Positions 17,399 through 25,243 of a DNA stretch of 64,000 nt are shown here, in pieces. The translations under genes were made by a program, and so were the position numbers. The stretch is from Bacteroidetes bacterium RIFCSPLOWO2_12_FULL_37_12 (lineage in GTDB: Bacteria > Bacteroidota > Bacteroidia > 2-12-FULL-37-12), in the NCBI GenBank assembly GCA_001769655.1, contig MEPC01000033.1:1-64000 (forward strand), given 5' to 3'. Every line of letters begins with the position of its first letter. The stretch's first letter is position 1. The notes under the pieces were generated by a model. That model was not told where the DNA came from and did no database searches. It saw only the letters and a list, made by a program, of their open reading frames with translations.

Positions 17399-18060
17399 AC
17401 ACACAAACTCCTGATCAGTACTTTACAAACACTTTAGAATCAACGCCACAAATTCACGGACCGTTTCAGTTAGAATATGGTAAGATCATGATGTGGTTCT
17501 TGCTAATTACCGACCTGTTTACATTTGGCACATTGTTAATTTCGTTAGTTGGTTTCAGGTTTAATGCCACTGATTGGCCCGTAGCAGAAAAAGTTTTTTC
17601 TTCCTTTCCATTTACAGAAAAGCCATTCCCCCTTTTATTTGTAGGTACCATGACATTTATTTTAATTATCAGCAGTTTAACCATGGCAATGGCAGTTGAC
17701 CACGGTTTCAGGATGGATAAAAATAAAGTTATCCGGTATTTAATTTTTACGATTGCCGGAGGAATTGTCTTTCTGGGAAGTCAGGCATGGGAATGGTCAC
17801 ACATGATCCATCAGGGAGCACGTTTAACTTCTAATCCATGGGGAACCTCCTCTTTTTCAGCATTTTTTTTCCTTATCACCGGTTTTCACGGATTGCATGT
17901 ATTTAGCGGAATTGTTTTACTTGTAATTTTATTAATCAACGTGTCAAGGGGTGTTTATGATGTGCGGGGGCATTATCTGATGGTAGAGAAAATCGGATTA
18001 TACTGGCACTTTGTGGATGTGGTCTGGGTATTTGTTTTTACATTTTTTTATTTAATATAA
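17395..18060 (+). CDS. coxC: Cytochrome c oxidase subunit III (second copy)
   Basis: A 221-residue subunit III with five to six membrane helices. I use the ATG at 17395, whose ATGA overlaps the stop of the first copy; a GTG or ATG further upstream would lie inside that gene. Typical segments are QAWEWSHMIHQGARLTSNPWGTSSFSAFFFLITGFHGLHVFSG and the closing YWHFVDVVWVFVFTFFY (each quoted only in part as recognition sites). The conserved ITGFHGLHV His residues and the WHFVD helix are intact. Subunit III stabilises proton uptake and oxygen access to subunit I. Confidence 0.93.
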   Translation: MNTQTPDQYFTNTLESTPQIHGPFQLEYGKIMMWFLLITDLFTFGTLLISLVGFRFNATDWPVAEKVFSSFPFTEKPFPLLFVGTMTFILIISSLTMAMAVDHGFRMDKNKVIRYLIFTIAGGIVFLGSQAWEWSHMIHQGARLTSNPWGTSSFSAFFFLITGFHGLHVFSGIVLLVILLINVSRGVYDVRGHYLMVEKIGLYWHFVDVVWVFVFTFFYLI

Positions 18061-18088
18061 GAACAGTAATAAAAATTATTTTTTTTCC

Positions 18089-18364
18089 ATGCAAAACGCC
18101 ATACTTCCCTCTACCCGAAAATTTTTAATCATTTTCACCTGGTTATTGGTTATAACTTTAATTGAAATTGGAATGGCTTACATCCCTTTATCTAAAACAT
18201 TGCTTACAACAGTTTACCTTCTTTTTACCTTGCTAAAAGTATTCCTTATTGCGGCTTATTTTATGCATTTGAAACACGACCGGATAAATTTCATTCTCAC
18301 CATTTCTCTACCAATTATATTTATCTTTGCACTGCTCTTCGTATTTTTGATGGAGAGGTTTTGA
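18089..18364 (+). CDS. Cytochrome c oxidase subunit IV (small membrane subunit)
   Basis: A 91-residue protein with three predicted membrane helices, matching the prokaryotic subunit IV family (CtaF/CyoD-like) by size and by the KVFLIAAYFMHLKHDRINF segment between helices two and three. It follows subunit III by 28 bp and closes the oxidase operon. A run of TTTAACC words (18418-18456) follows before the histidine kinase gene. Confidence 0.88.
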   Translation: MQNAILPSTRKFLIIFTWLLVITLIEIGMAYIPLSKTLLTTVYLLFTLLKVFLIAAYFMHLKHDRINFILTISLPIIFIFALLFVFLMERF

Positions 18365-18369
18365 TGTTT

Positions 18370-18478
18370 GTTTTATGATATTTTCTATTTTCTATATTCT
18401 ATTTTCTTTCTTCTTTTTTCTTTAACCTTTAACCTTTAACCTTTATCCTTTAACCTTATTTCTTAAATCTTTCATACC
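18370..18478. repeat. TTTTCTAT and TTTAACC word arrays
   Basis: Spacer made of TTTTCTAT-type words (18379-18416) and then tandem copies of CTTTAAC (18419-18457). Same kind of low-complexity spacer as at 62955-63036 and 39196-39240. Confidence 0.7.
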
Positions 18479-18481
18479 TTT

Positions 18482-19978
18482 ATGCGGCAAATCATCCGTT
18501 TGAAGCACAAGGACAAAAAATTACCGTTTGCAGAAACACAGGTTTGGTGGCTCGTAGTCATACTCTCCGCACTTATTTTTGCAATTGACCTGCTTACTCC
18601 TTTGGGTATAGCCATAGGAATACTCTATGTATTCTGTGTGTTATTATCCAGTTGGTTGAGCGGCAGGTTTTCTACCTTGTTAATTTCTATTATCACTACT
18701 GTGCTGATATTTTTTGGAATGTTATGGTCACCCAAACAAGAGTTTTTAGGATTTTCTACCGTAGTTGCCAATCGTATATTATCGTTAATTAGTGTATGGT
18801 TTTCTGCATTTTATTCCATCCGGTTAAAAAGTGTTGACATTTCCTTACGGGAAAGTGAATTAAAATTCAATGCGTTGTTTAATTCTGCCTCTGAGGCAAT
18901 CATTGTCTCCGATGAAAGGGGAGAAATAATTTTATCGAGCAAACGTGCTCAGGAATTATTTGGGTATAGCGAGGATGAAATGCAACGATTATCCATTGAT
19001 TCATTGGTACCCGAGCGGTTTTCTAAGAATCATTCCACGTTGAGAAATCAATACAATCAAGCTCCGAAAACACGGATCATGGGACAAGGAATGGAATTAC
19101 ATGCACGGAAAAAAGACGGCTCAGAGTTTCCGGTTGAAATCAGCTTAAGTTTTGTAAAAAAGAAAGATGGCATTCTTATTACAAGTTTTGTGCTCGATAT
19201 TACAAGAAGAAAATTAGCGGAAGAAGCATTAGTTAAAGCCAATCAGGAACTTGAAAATTTTGCTCTTCAATTAAAAAGATCGAATGTGGACCTCGAACAA
19301 TTTGCGTACGTAGCATCACATGATTTACAGGAACCCCTGAGGAAAATTCAGGCATTTGGGGGTTTGATTTTAAGCGAAGAATCTGCTACGCTGAGTCAGG
19401 AAGGCAAAGATTATTTTAACCGGATTCAGAATGCCGCCGGAAGAATGCAAAAATTAATTAACGATTTACTTTCCTTTTCCCGCATTACTTCTGCTCCGGA
19501 GCCATTCACCAAAGTTGATCTGAATCAGACACTAAAGGATGTTTTAATTGACTTGGAAATTTCTATCAACAAGACAAATGCTGTGATTGAGTCCGAAGTA
19601 CTCCCTGAAATAGAAGCATCTCCCTTGCAAATGAGGCAATTATTTCAAAACTTATTGACAAATTCCATAAAGTTTAAAAAAGACACTTTAGCTCCAATAA
19701 TTCAGATTAAAGTCCATTCAAATGAAATTCTTTCAAAAAATAGTATAAGACCAATTATAGAATTAAGTTTTTCAGATAATGGAAAAGGGTTTGAAGAAAA
19801 ATATGCAGAAAAAATATTTAATTTGTTCCAGCGTTTAGAAAATACACATGCCGAGGGGTCGGGTATCGGTCTGGCAGTTTGTAAAAAGATAGTTACACGA
19901 CACTCAGGTACGATAATCGCCAAAGGTGAACCCGGCAAAGGAGCGGAATTTATAATTGAACTTCCTGTAAGGCAGTGA
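18482..19978 (+). CDS. Membrane PAS sensor histidine kinase
   Basis: A 498-residue kinase. Several membrane helices (about 18-105) are followed by a PAS domain (about 125-245, NALFNSASEAIIVSDERGEI start), a HisKA domain with the phosphoaccepting His at about 280 (YVASHDLQEPLRKIQ, the DLQEP type common in phytochrome-like kinases), and a HATPase domain with N box, SDNGKGF and EGSGIGLAVCKKI. All catalytic motifs are present. The next gene, 157 bp downstream, encodes a single-domain response regulator of the type usually paired with DLQEP kinases. The input signal is unknown; a link to respiration is only positional. Confidence 0.9.
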   Translation: MRQIIRLKHKDKKLPFAETQVWWLVVILSALIFAIDLLTPLGIAIGILYVFCVLLSSWLSGRFSTLLISIITTVLIFFGMLWSPKQEFLGFSTVVANRILSLISVWFSAFYSIRLKSVDISLRESELKFNALFNSASEAIIVSDERGEIILSSKRAQELFGYSEDEMQRLSIDSLVPERFSKNHSTLRNQYNQAPKTRIMGQGMELHARKKDGSEFPVEISLSFVKKKDGILITSFVLDITRRKLAEEALVKANQELENFALQLKRSNVDLEQFAYVASHDLQEPLRKIQAFGGLILSEESATLSQEGKDYFNRIQNAAGRMQKLINDLLSFSRITSAPEPFTKVDLNQTLKDVLIDLEISINKTNAVIESEVLPEIEASPLQMRQLFQNLLTNSIKFKKDTLAPIIQIKVHSNEILSKNSIRPIIELSFSDNGKGFEEKYAEKIFNLFQRLENTHAEGSGIGLAVCKKIVTRHSGTIIAKGEPGKGAEFIIELPVRQ

Positions 19979-20118
19979 AAAGGGGTATAGGGGTATAAAG
20001 GTATAGGGGTATAAGGTAAGAGGTATAGAGAGGTTAATAGAGTTATCAGGGTATGGGGTTAAAGAAAAGTAGAACTTCAATATTTCCTTATACCCTATAC
20101 CCTTATACCCAATACCCA
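19979..20118. repeat. Inverted array of GGGGTATA words
   Basis: AGGGGTATA-type words run forward from 19980 to about 20056, then their complements (TATACCC) run from 20090 to 20118. The two halves can pair into a long hairpin between a kinase gene and its response regulator. Confidence 0.75.
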
Positions 20119-20135
20119 TTTTCTTTTAGAATAAT

Positions 20136-20582
20136 ATGAAACCCAAAATCGTAACCATTTTAATAGCTGATGACGATCCGGAAGATCGTATGCTAGCCAA
20201 AAAAGCGTTGCTTGAAAACCGATTATTTCCCGGTTGCCTGCATTTTGTTGAGAATGGGGAAGAGTTGCTGGATTACCTTCACAACAAAAATCAATTTAAG
20301 GATAAAGAAAAATTTCCATTTCCGGGAATCATTTTATTGGATCTGAATATGCCAAAAAAAGATGGGAGAGAAGCATTAAAAGAAATTAAATCAGACACAC
20401 GTTTATCCGTAATACCCATCATTGCTTTAACTACCTCAAAAGCGGAGGAAGATATTTTAAAAACATATAAATTAGGAGTTAACTCATATATTACCAAGCC
20501 GGTTTCTTTTGAATCGTTGGTACAAGTGATGCGTTCTGTGAGTAAATATTGGTTCGAAATTGTGGAATTACCTAATAATTAA
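20136..20582 (+). CDS. Single-domain response regulator (Rcp1/CheY-like)
   Basis: A 148-residue receiver domain without output domain. Acid pocket ADDDPEDR (about 11-18), phosphoacceptor Asp69 in ILLDLNMPKKDG, Thr in ALTTSK (about 97-102) and Lys in YITKPVSF are all present. The small insertion before the phosphoacceptor strand and the DDDPED start resemble Rcp1, the partner of phytochrome-type kinases. It most likely takes phosphate from the kinase encoded just upstream. It acts through protein contact since no DNA-binding part exists. Confidence 0.93.
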   Translation: MKPKIVTILIADDDPEDRMLAKKALLENRLFPGCLHFVENGEELLDYLHNKNQFKDKEKFPFPGIILLDLNMPKKDGREALKEIKSDTRLSVIPIIALTTSKAEEDILKTYKLGVNSYITKPVSFESLVQVMRSVSKYWFEIVELPNN

Positions 20583-20605
20583 AGAAATATAACACGCTTT
20601 CGTTT

Positions 20606-20634
20606 GTAAAGACACGGTGCGCCGTATCTTTACC
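20606..20634. repeat. Palindrome AAAGACACGGTGCGCCGT... (family GACACGGTG/CACCGTGTC)
   Basis: A 25-bp imperfect palindrome, AAAGACACGGTG / CGCCGTATCTTT. Other members: the perfect 22-bp copy at 32853-32874 and a diverged copy at 40490-40520. It lies in the leader of the receiver-kinase gene. Confidence 0.75.
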
Positions 20635-20662
20635 TAAGAAAACGTCTTTTTTATAAAACGCA

Positions 20663-21877
20663 GTGGATTCACCCATAAAAATACTTTTAGTGGACGATGA
20701 TGTGGAAGACCATATCATCACCCGGACCACCCTAAAAAAAATACCGTATCAGAAATATTTATTGGAATGTGTTTCTGATTTTGAAGAGGGTGTTACCAAA
20801 CTAAAATCCGTTGATTTTGATGTTTGTCTGGTTGATTATCAATTGGGAAAACAAACTGGCTTGGAATTTATTGAACGTATTAAGAAAATTAAGCCATGGA
20901 TAACTTGTATTTTATTGACAGGACAAGGTTTTAGAGAAATAGATGAAATGGCAATGAAAGCAGGCGCTTCCGATTATCTTATAAAAGGAAATGTCACCCC
21001 TGACCAGTTAGAACGTTCTATAAGATATAGTTTGCGACAATCCGGTAATCTGAAAGAAATAAGCACGCTCAATCAGGAATTGGAAGCACGGGTAAATAAA
21101 AGAACTGAAGAACTGGACCTGGCTATTAAAGAGCTGGAAAAAGCCAAAGACGAAATCAGTCATGCTCTGGAAAAAGAAAAGGAATTGAATGAATTGAAAT
21201 CCAGGTTTGTCACCATGGCATCGCATGAATTCAGAACTCCGCTAAGCACCATACTCTCTTCCGCACAATTAATTGACCGCTACAACCAGGATAACGATAA
21301 AGAAAAAGTGATTCGTCATACCCAGAGAATCCGTTCATCTGTTCAGAATATGACGGACATTCTGAATGATTTTCTATCTTTGAGCAAAATGGAAGAGGGT
21401 GCTATCCTTTTATCTCCCAGACAGATAGAATTCAGGATTTTTGTTGAAAAAATATTAGAAGAAGTCAGGGTGTTGGTAAAAGAAGGTCAGAAAATTGTAC
21501 ATTTACACTCCGGTTCAACGGAGCAAGTTCTCCTTGACCCTCAGTTTCTGAAAAACATTATTATTAATCTTTTGTCAAATGCCATTAAATACTCTTACCC
21601 CTTAACACAGATTAAATTCTCGACTCATCTTACTGAGAAGGAATTGCAGATAAAAGTAGAAGACCGCGGCATTGGTATTCCAATAGAAGATTTACCCCAT
21701 CTTTTTACACGTTTTTTCAGAGCTAAAAACGTAATTAATATTCAAGGAACAGGGTTGGGGCTGAATATTGTAAAAAAACATATTGACTTGATGGGTGGGA
21801 CCATTGATTTTAAAAGTGAATTAAACAAAGGTTCTGTTTTTTCAGTAAAGATTCCTTTGGCAACTGAAAATTTGTAA
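20663..21877 (+). CDS. Receiver-histidine kinase hybrid
   Basis: A 404-residue soluble protein: N-terminal receiver (about 1-125; acid pocket DDDVED, phosphoacceptor Asp58 in CLVDYQLG), a coiled coil (about 130-180), a HisKA domain with His at about 188 (TMASHEFRTPLS), and HATPase (NLLSNAIKYS, DRGIGIP, GTGLGLNIVKKH). There is no membrane segment, so it relays signals inside the cell. Translation starts at GTG 20663; no ATG lies close by that keeps the receiver whole. It follows the single-domain regulator by 80 bp, across a palindrome, so the four signalling genes 18482-23126 may be one regulatory unit. Confidence 0.9.
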   Translation: MDSPIKILLVDDDVEDHIITRTTLKKIPYQKYLLECVSDFEEGVTKLKSVDFDVCLVDYQLGKQTGLEFIERIKKIKPWITCILLTGQGFREIDEMAMKAGASDYLIKGNVTPDQLERSIRYSLRQSGNLKEISTLNQELEARVNKRTEELDLAIKELEKAKDEISHALEKEKELNELKSRFVTMASHEFRTPLSTILSSAQLIDRYNQDNDKEKVIRHTQRIRSSVQNMTDILNDFLSLSKMEEGAILLSPRQIEFRIFVEKILEEVRVLVKEGQKIVHLHSGSTEQVLLDPQFLKNIIINLLSNAIKYSYPLTQIKFSTHLTEKELQIKVEDRGIGIPIEDLPHLFTRFFRAKNVINIQGTGLGLNIVKKHIDLMGGTIDFKSELNKGSVFSVKIPLATENL

Positions 21878-21935
21878 TAATTAGTTACTGTTCAGTACTC
21901 GCGCAATTAACCATAAATTGAATAAGAAAAAAATT

Positions 21936-22040
21936 TTTAGCCACGGATTACACAGATTAAAAATGGTATTAAGATTTTTTTATAACATTAATCCGTGTAA
22001 TCCGTGGCTAAATTGTATTTTTTTATCTTGGACTGAACAA
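21936..22040. repeat. About 100-bp palindromic repeat, copy 1 (AGCCACGGATTACACAG...)
   Basis: AGCCACGGATTACACAGATT (from 21939) pairs with AATCCGTGTAATCCGTGGCT (21990-22009), and the repeat runs on through ATTGTATTTTTTTATCTTGG. A closely similar copy, in the same orientation, lies at 23733-23830. Copy 1 forms the leader of the receiver-Crp gene. Confidence 0.85.
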
Positions 22041-22058
22041 TAATTAAAACAAAACAAC

Positions 22059-23126
22059 ATGAAAACAATATTATTAATTGAAGACAACCCTGATGTCAGG
22101 GAAAATACGGCTGAAATACTTGAACTTGCCGGATATAAAGTACATAAAGCAGAAAACGGTAAAACCGGTGTGGATCTGGCGTTGCAAAAGACCCCCGATC
22201 TGATAATCTGTGATATCATGATGCCCGAGCTGGATGGGTATGGAGTACTTCATATTCTGAGCAAAAGCGCCGATACATCCACCATTCCATTTATTTTTCT
22301 GACTGCAAAAACTGAAAAAAGTGATTACCGTAAGGGAATGAACCTGGGCGCTGATGATTATATTACGAAGCCATTTGATGAAACTGATTTATTGAATGCG
22401 GTTGAAATACGCCTGAAAAAGAGTGAGAAATTAAGAGTAGAATATAAAAACGATATAAGCGGATTTCAGGAATTCTTAAAAAAAGCGAGAAGCGTTGAAA
22501 AAATGCTGGAGCTTTCAGACGGAATTAAGGTAGTTCATTTTAAAAAGAAACAAAATGTTTACACCGAAGGACATTATCCTTATGCACTATACTTTTTAAA
22601 TAAAGGGAATGTAAAAACATACAAGACCAATGAATTTGCTAAAGAATACATTACAGGACTTTTTAAGGAAGGGGATTTTCTCGGTTATGTTTCCTTATTG
22701 GAAAATACTGCCTACATTGAAACTTCAGAAACACTAACTGAAAGTGAATTATTAGTAATACCCAAAGAGGATTTTCTAAAACTGATATCTTCTTCGCATG
22801 AGGTCTCGAATACATTTATAAAAATTCTTTCTAAAAATGTAAAGGAAAAAGAAGAACGTTTATTACAGCTTGCCTATAATTCAGTAAGACAGAGAGTGGC
22901 TGAAGCGTTACTGATGATTTTTGACCGGTACGAAAATGAGTTACAAACCAAGGATGGGTTGCAATTCTCAAGGGAGGACTTTGCCTCAGTAGCCGGCACG
23001 GCTATTGAAACCCTTATCAGAACTTTATCGGAATTTAAGGATGAAAAATTGATTGATATTCAAAGTGGAAAAATAAAAATGCTGAGTCGTGAAAAAGTTC
23101 AGCGTCTTGCCCGGCAAGGTTTTTAA
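22059..23126 (+). CDS. Receiver-Crp/Fnr fusion transcription factor
   Basis: A 355-residue protein that joins a response-regulator receiver (about 1-125; IEDNPD, phosphoacceptor Asp52 in ICDIMMPELDG, DDYITKPFD) to a complete Crp/Fnr unit: cyclic-nucleotide-binding barrel (about 155-270) and Crp winged helix (about 285-350). The recognition helix GTAIETLIRTLSEFKDEKLI is almost the same as in the Crp/Fnr protein at 11574 (ATETVIRLLSEFKDERLI), so both may read the same TGA-N6-TCA sites. It lacks the N-terminal cysteines of that protein. Control by phosphorylation is therefore more likely than by a metal cluster. It may receive phosphate from the adjacent kinases. Confidence 0.92.
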   Translation: MKTILLIEDNPDVRENTAEILELAGYKVHKAENGKTGVDLALQKTPDLIICDIMMPELDGYGVLHILSKSADTSTIPFIFLTAKTEKSDYRKGMNLGADDYITKPFDETDLLNAVEIRLKKSEKLRVEYKNDISGFQEFLKKARSVEKMLELSDGIKVVHFKKKQNVYTEGHYPYALYFLNKGNVKTYKTNEFAKEYITGLFKEGDFLGYVSLLENTAYIETSETLTESELLVIPKEDFLKLISSSHEVSNTFIKILSKNVKEKEERLLQLAYNSVRQRVAEALLMIFDRYENELQTKDGLQFSREDFASVAGTAIETLIRTLSEFKDEKLIDIQSGKIKMLSREKVQRLARQGF

Positions 23127-23133
23127 TTTTTAT

Positions 23134-23222
23134 GGGCAGTTCTAAAAATTCAGCCAAATGTCTCCCTTTGGAGGGAGATAAAGAGGGAGGAAAATAAAAA
23201 GATTGAATTTTTAGAACTGCCC
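23134..23222. mobile_element. 89-bp MITE with perfect 19-bp terminal inverted repeats
   Basis: GGGCAGTTCTAAAAATTCA (23134-23152) and its exact complement TGAATTTTTAGAACTGCCC (23204-23222) bound the element. TTAT on both sides (23130-23133 and 23223-23226) looks like a 4-bp target duplication. The interior carries CTCCCTTTGGAGGGAG, a second hairpin. No coding capacity. The right flank supplies the stop codon of the stress-protein gene. It may also act as a bidirectional terminator between convergent genes. Confidence 0.85.
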
Positions 23223-23690
23223 TTATACTGCATTTCTCTTTTGGCAGAATTTAAAGTTTTGATGTTCAGGAACTGTGATGACCGGTACCATGATATTATC
23301 TAATATTCTATATACAGTACTGCCTCCGATACGTTCAAGCCAATTATGTTTTTTCTTTAATCCTACCACAATTAACCCCACTTCGTATTCACGGCATAAA
23401 TAATCTAACGTTTCAGGAACATTGCCTGGACGACAGGCGCTCACAATGTCTCCTGTATAATAATTTACGCGTTTTAAATCATCCGATAATTGTTTTAATC
23501 GGGTAGTTAGTTCAACTTCAATGTCATTTTCTTCCAACAAAGGAACCGGAAAATCGGAAAGTGATACCGGAATAATGTAAGCGTGAAAGAGAATTATTTT
23601 TGCATTGAACAGTTTTGCCAGATTCACCGCATAATGTGCCGCATTTATTGAAGAAGCATGAAAATCAATTCCTACCAAAATACTTTGCAT
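23223..23690 (-). CDS. Universal stress protein family (UspA-like)
   Basis: A 155-residue single USP domain. The start ILVGIDFHASSINAAHYAVNLA and the C-terminal GLIVVGLKKKHNWLERIGGSTVYRILDN segment match the fold; the latter approximates the ATP-binding G-x2-G-x9-G-[ST] motif, although the first glycines are replaced by KKKHNW, so ATP binding is doubtful. The stop codon lies exactly at the edge of the 89-bp MITE, so the last residues (about FCQKRNAV) may have been changed by insertion. USPs are often controlled by Crp/Fnr factors under oxygen limitation; its upstream region carries palindromic repeat copy 2. Confidence 0.85.
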   Translation of the reverse strand: MQSILVGIDFHASSINAAHYAVNLAKLFNAKIILFHAYIIPVSLSDFPVPLLEENDIEVELTTRLKQLSDDLKRVNYYTGDIVSACRPGNVPETLDYLCREYEVGLIVVGLKKKHNWLERIGGSTVYRILDNIMVPVITVPEHQNFKFCQKRNAV

Positions 23691-23732
23691 AGATATTATA
23701 ATTTTTGTAACTGATCAATCGGTTATTTTTTT

Positions 23733-23838
23733 TGCCACTGATTACACTGATTAAAAATTGTTTTAAGATTTTTTGTAACATTAATCCGTGTAATCTGTGG
23801 CTTAATTGTATTTTTTCATCTTGGACAGAATTGTTACC
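23733..23838. repeat. About 100-bp palindromic repeat, copy 2
   Basis: Copy of the repeat at 21936-22040: GCCACTGATTACACTGATTA pairs with AATCCGTGTAATCTGTGGC, followed by TTAATTGTATTTTTTCATCTTGG. It lies upstream of the stress-protein gene (transcribed away from it). The two copies therefore bracket the receiver-Crp and usp genes. The rest of the 254-bp spacer to hemL shows nothing I can name. Confidence 0.85.
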
Positions 23839-23944
23839 AGATTAGTAAATATACAAATTCCAAAAATAAATGAAGTTGGTAAAAGATAGAATGAGGGTGG
23901 TCAGGTGATTTAATGAGATGGCTCAGTTCCCAAGGGGGTGAGCA

Positions 23945-25243
23945 TTACCGTAATTCAGGTACAATCTCTTCATGAATACCTATAATTTTTTTAGATATGT
24001 TTTCCGTTATTGCCATGGATACAAACAAGCTTTCGAAACAAGAAGGAGCAATGTGAATTCCTTTTGAAAGGAGTAAATGAAAATAGTTGCTAAAAAGTTT
24101 TGTATCTGACTGTTTTGCTGAATAAAGATCTGTCACTGCGTTTTTATTGAAAAAAACTGTAAACATGGATCCTATGCTATTAATCGTAACAGAAATTCCA
24201 TTCATACTGAAAATTCTTTCCAAGGCAAGGGTTATCTTTTTTGTGGTTTCATTCAGCTTGCCATAAATTTCAGGATGCTTTTTTAAATAGTTTAACGTGG
24301 CTAACCCAGCCGCTACAGTTATAGGATTTCCGCTCAGGGTTCCCGCCTGATACACAGGACCAGCCGGAGATATCAGGTTCATCAACTCAGCTTTTCCACC
24401 ATAAGCACCCACCGGCATTCCACCTCCGATAATCTTTCCCAGCGTAGTTAAATCCGGTTTTATACCAACCAATGATTGAACACCCCCTTCAGCCAAACGA
24501 AAGCCCGTCATCACTTCATCAAAAATCAAAATTATTTTTTCACAGTCACAAATTTTCCGGAGACCCTCTAAAAAACCCTTCTCCGGCAATACAACCCCCA
24601 TGTTACCAGCCACCGGTTCCACGATGATTGCCGCTAATTGACCTCTTTCTTTCTCTACTAATTGATTGACACTTTTCAGATTATTATAACGTGCCACTAA
24701 AGTGTCACTAACTACAGAGGACGTTACGCCAGGGCTGTCTGGAACGCCTTGTGTCAATGCTCCACTGCCGGCAGAAACTAAAAAAGAATCGGCATGACCA
24801 TGATAACATCCTTCAAATTTTATAATTTTATTTTTTCCTGTAAATGCTCTGGCAAGCCGGATAGCGGACATGCATGCTTCGGTTCCGGAATTAACCAAAC
24901 GCACTTTCTCAATGGATGGCACCATTTCGCATATCAACTCCGCCAGTTGAACCTCGCCTTCGGTAGGAGTACCAAAAGAAAAAGATTTATCTACAGCAGA
25001 TTTTATGGCTTTGACTACGCTGGGGTGGGCATGACCTAAGATCATGGGACCCCAGGAATTGATAAGGTCAATATACGATTTCCCTTCATGGTCGTATAGA
25101 AATGCCCCTTTGGCTGATTTAATAAAAACAGGAGTGCCACCCACTGCTTTAAAAGCACGAACGGGAGAGTTCACTCCTCCGGGGATATACCCTATTGCTC
25201 GTTTAAAAAGTTTGTTATTCAAGGATAAAAATAATTTTTTCAT
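23945..25243 (-). CDS. hemL: Glutamate-1-semialdehyde 2,1-aminomutase
   Basis: PLP enzyme that converts glutamate-1-semialdehyde to 5-aminolevulinate, the start of heme synthesis by the C5 route. The length (432) is standard. Recognition sites: GGVNSPVRAFKAVGG, LINSWGPMILGHAHP, SGTEACMSAIRLARA, the IFDEVMTGFR aspartate and the PLP lysine at about 270 in TTLGKIIGGGMPVGAYGG. The ATG overlaps the stop of the upstream gene by 4 bp, so it is translationally coupled to it and part of the guaA-led operon. Heme supply fits the oxidase genes nearby, but no shared control is seen. Confidence 0.96.
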   Translation of the reverse strand: MKKLFLSLNNKLFKRAIGYIPGGVNSPVRAFKAVGGTPVFIKSAKGAFLYDHEGKSYIDLINSWGPMILGHAHPSVVKAIKSAVDKSFSFGTPTEGEVQLAELICEMVPSIEKVRLVNSGTEACMSAIRLARAFTGKNKIIKFEGCYHGHADSFLVSAGSGALTQGVPDSPGVTSSVVSDTLVARYNNLKSVNQLVEKERGQLAAIIVEPVAGNMGVVLPEKGFLEGLRKICDCEKIILIFDEVMTGFRLAEGGVQSLVGIKPDLTTLGKIIGGGMPVGAYGGKAELMNLISPAGPVYQAGTLSGNPITVAAGLATLNYLKKHPEIYGKLNETTKKITLALERIFSMNGISVTINSIGSMFTVFFNKNAVTDLYSAKQSDTKLFSNYFHLLLSKGIHIAPSCFESLFVSMAITENISKKIIGIHEEIVPELR

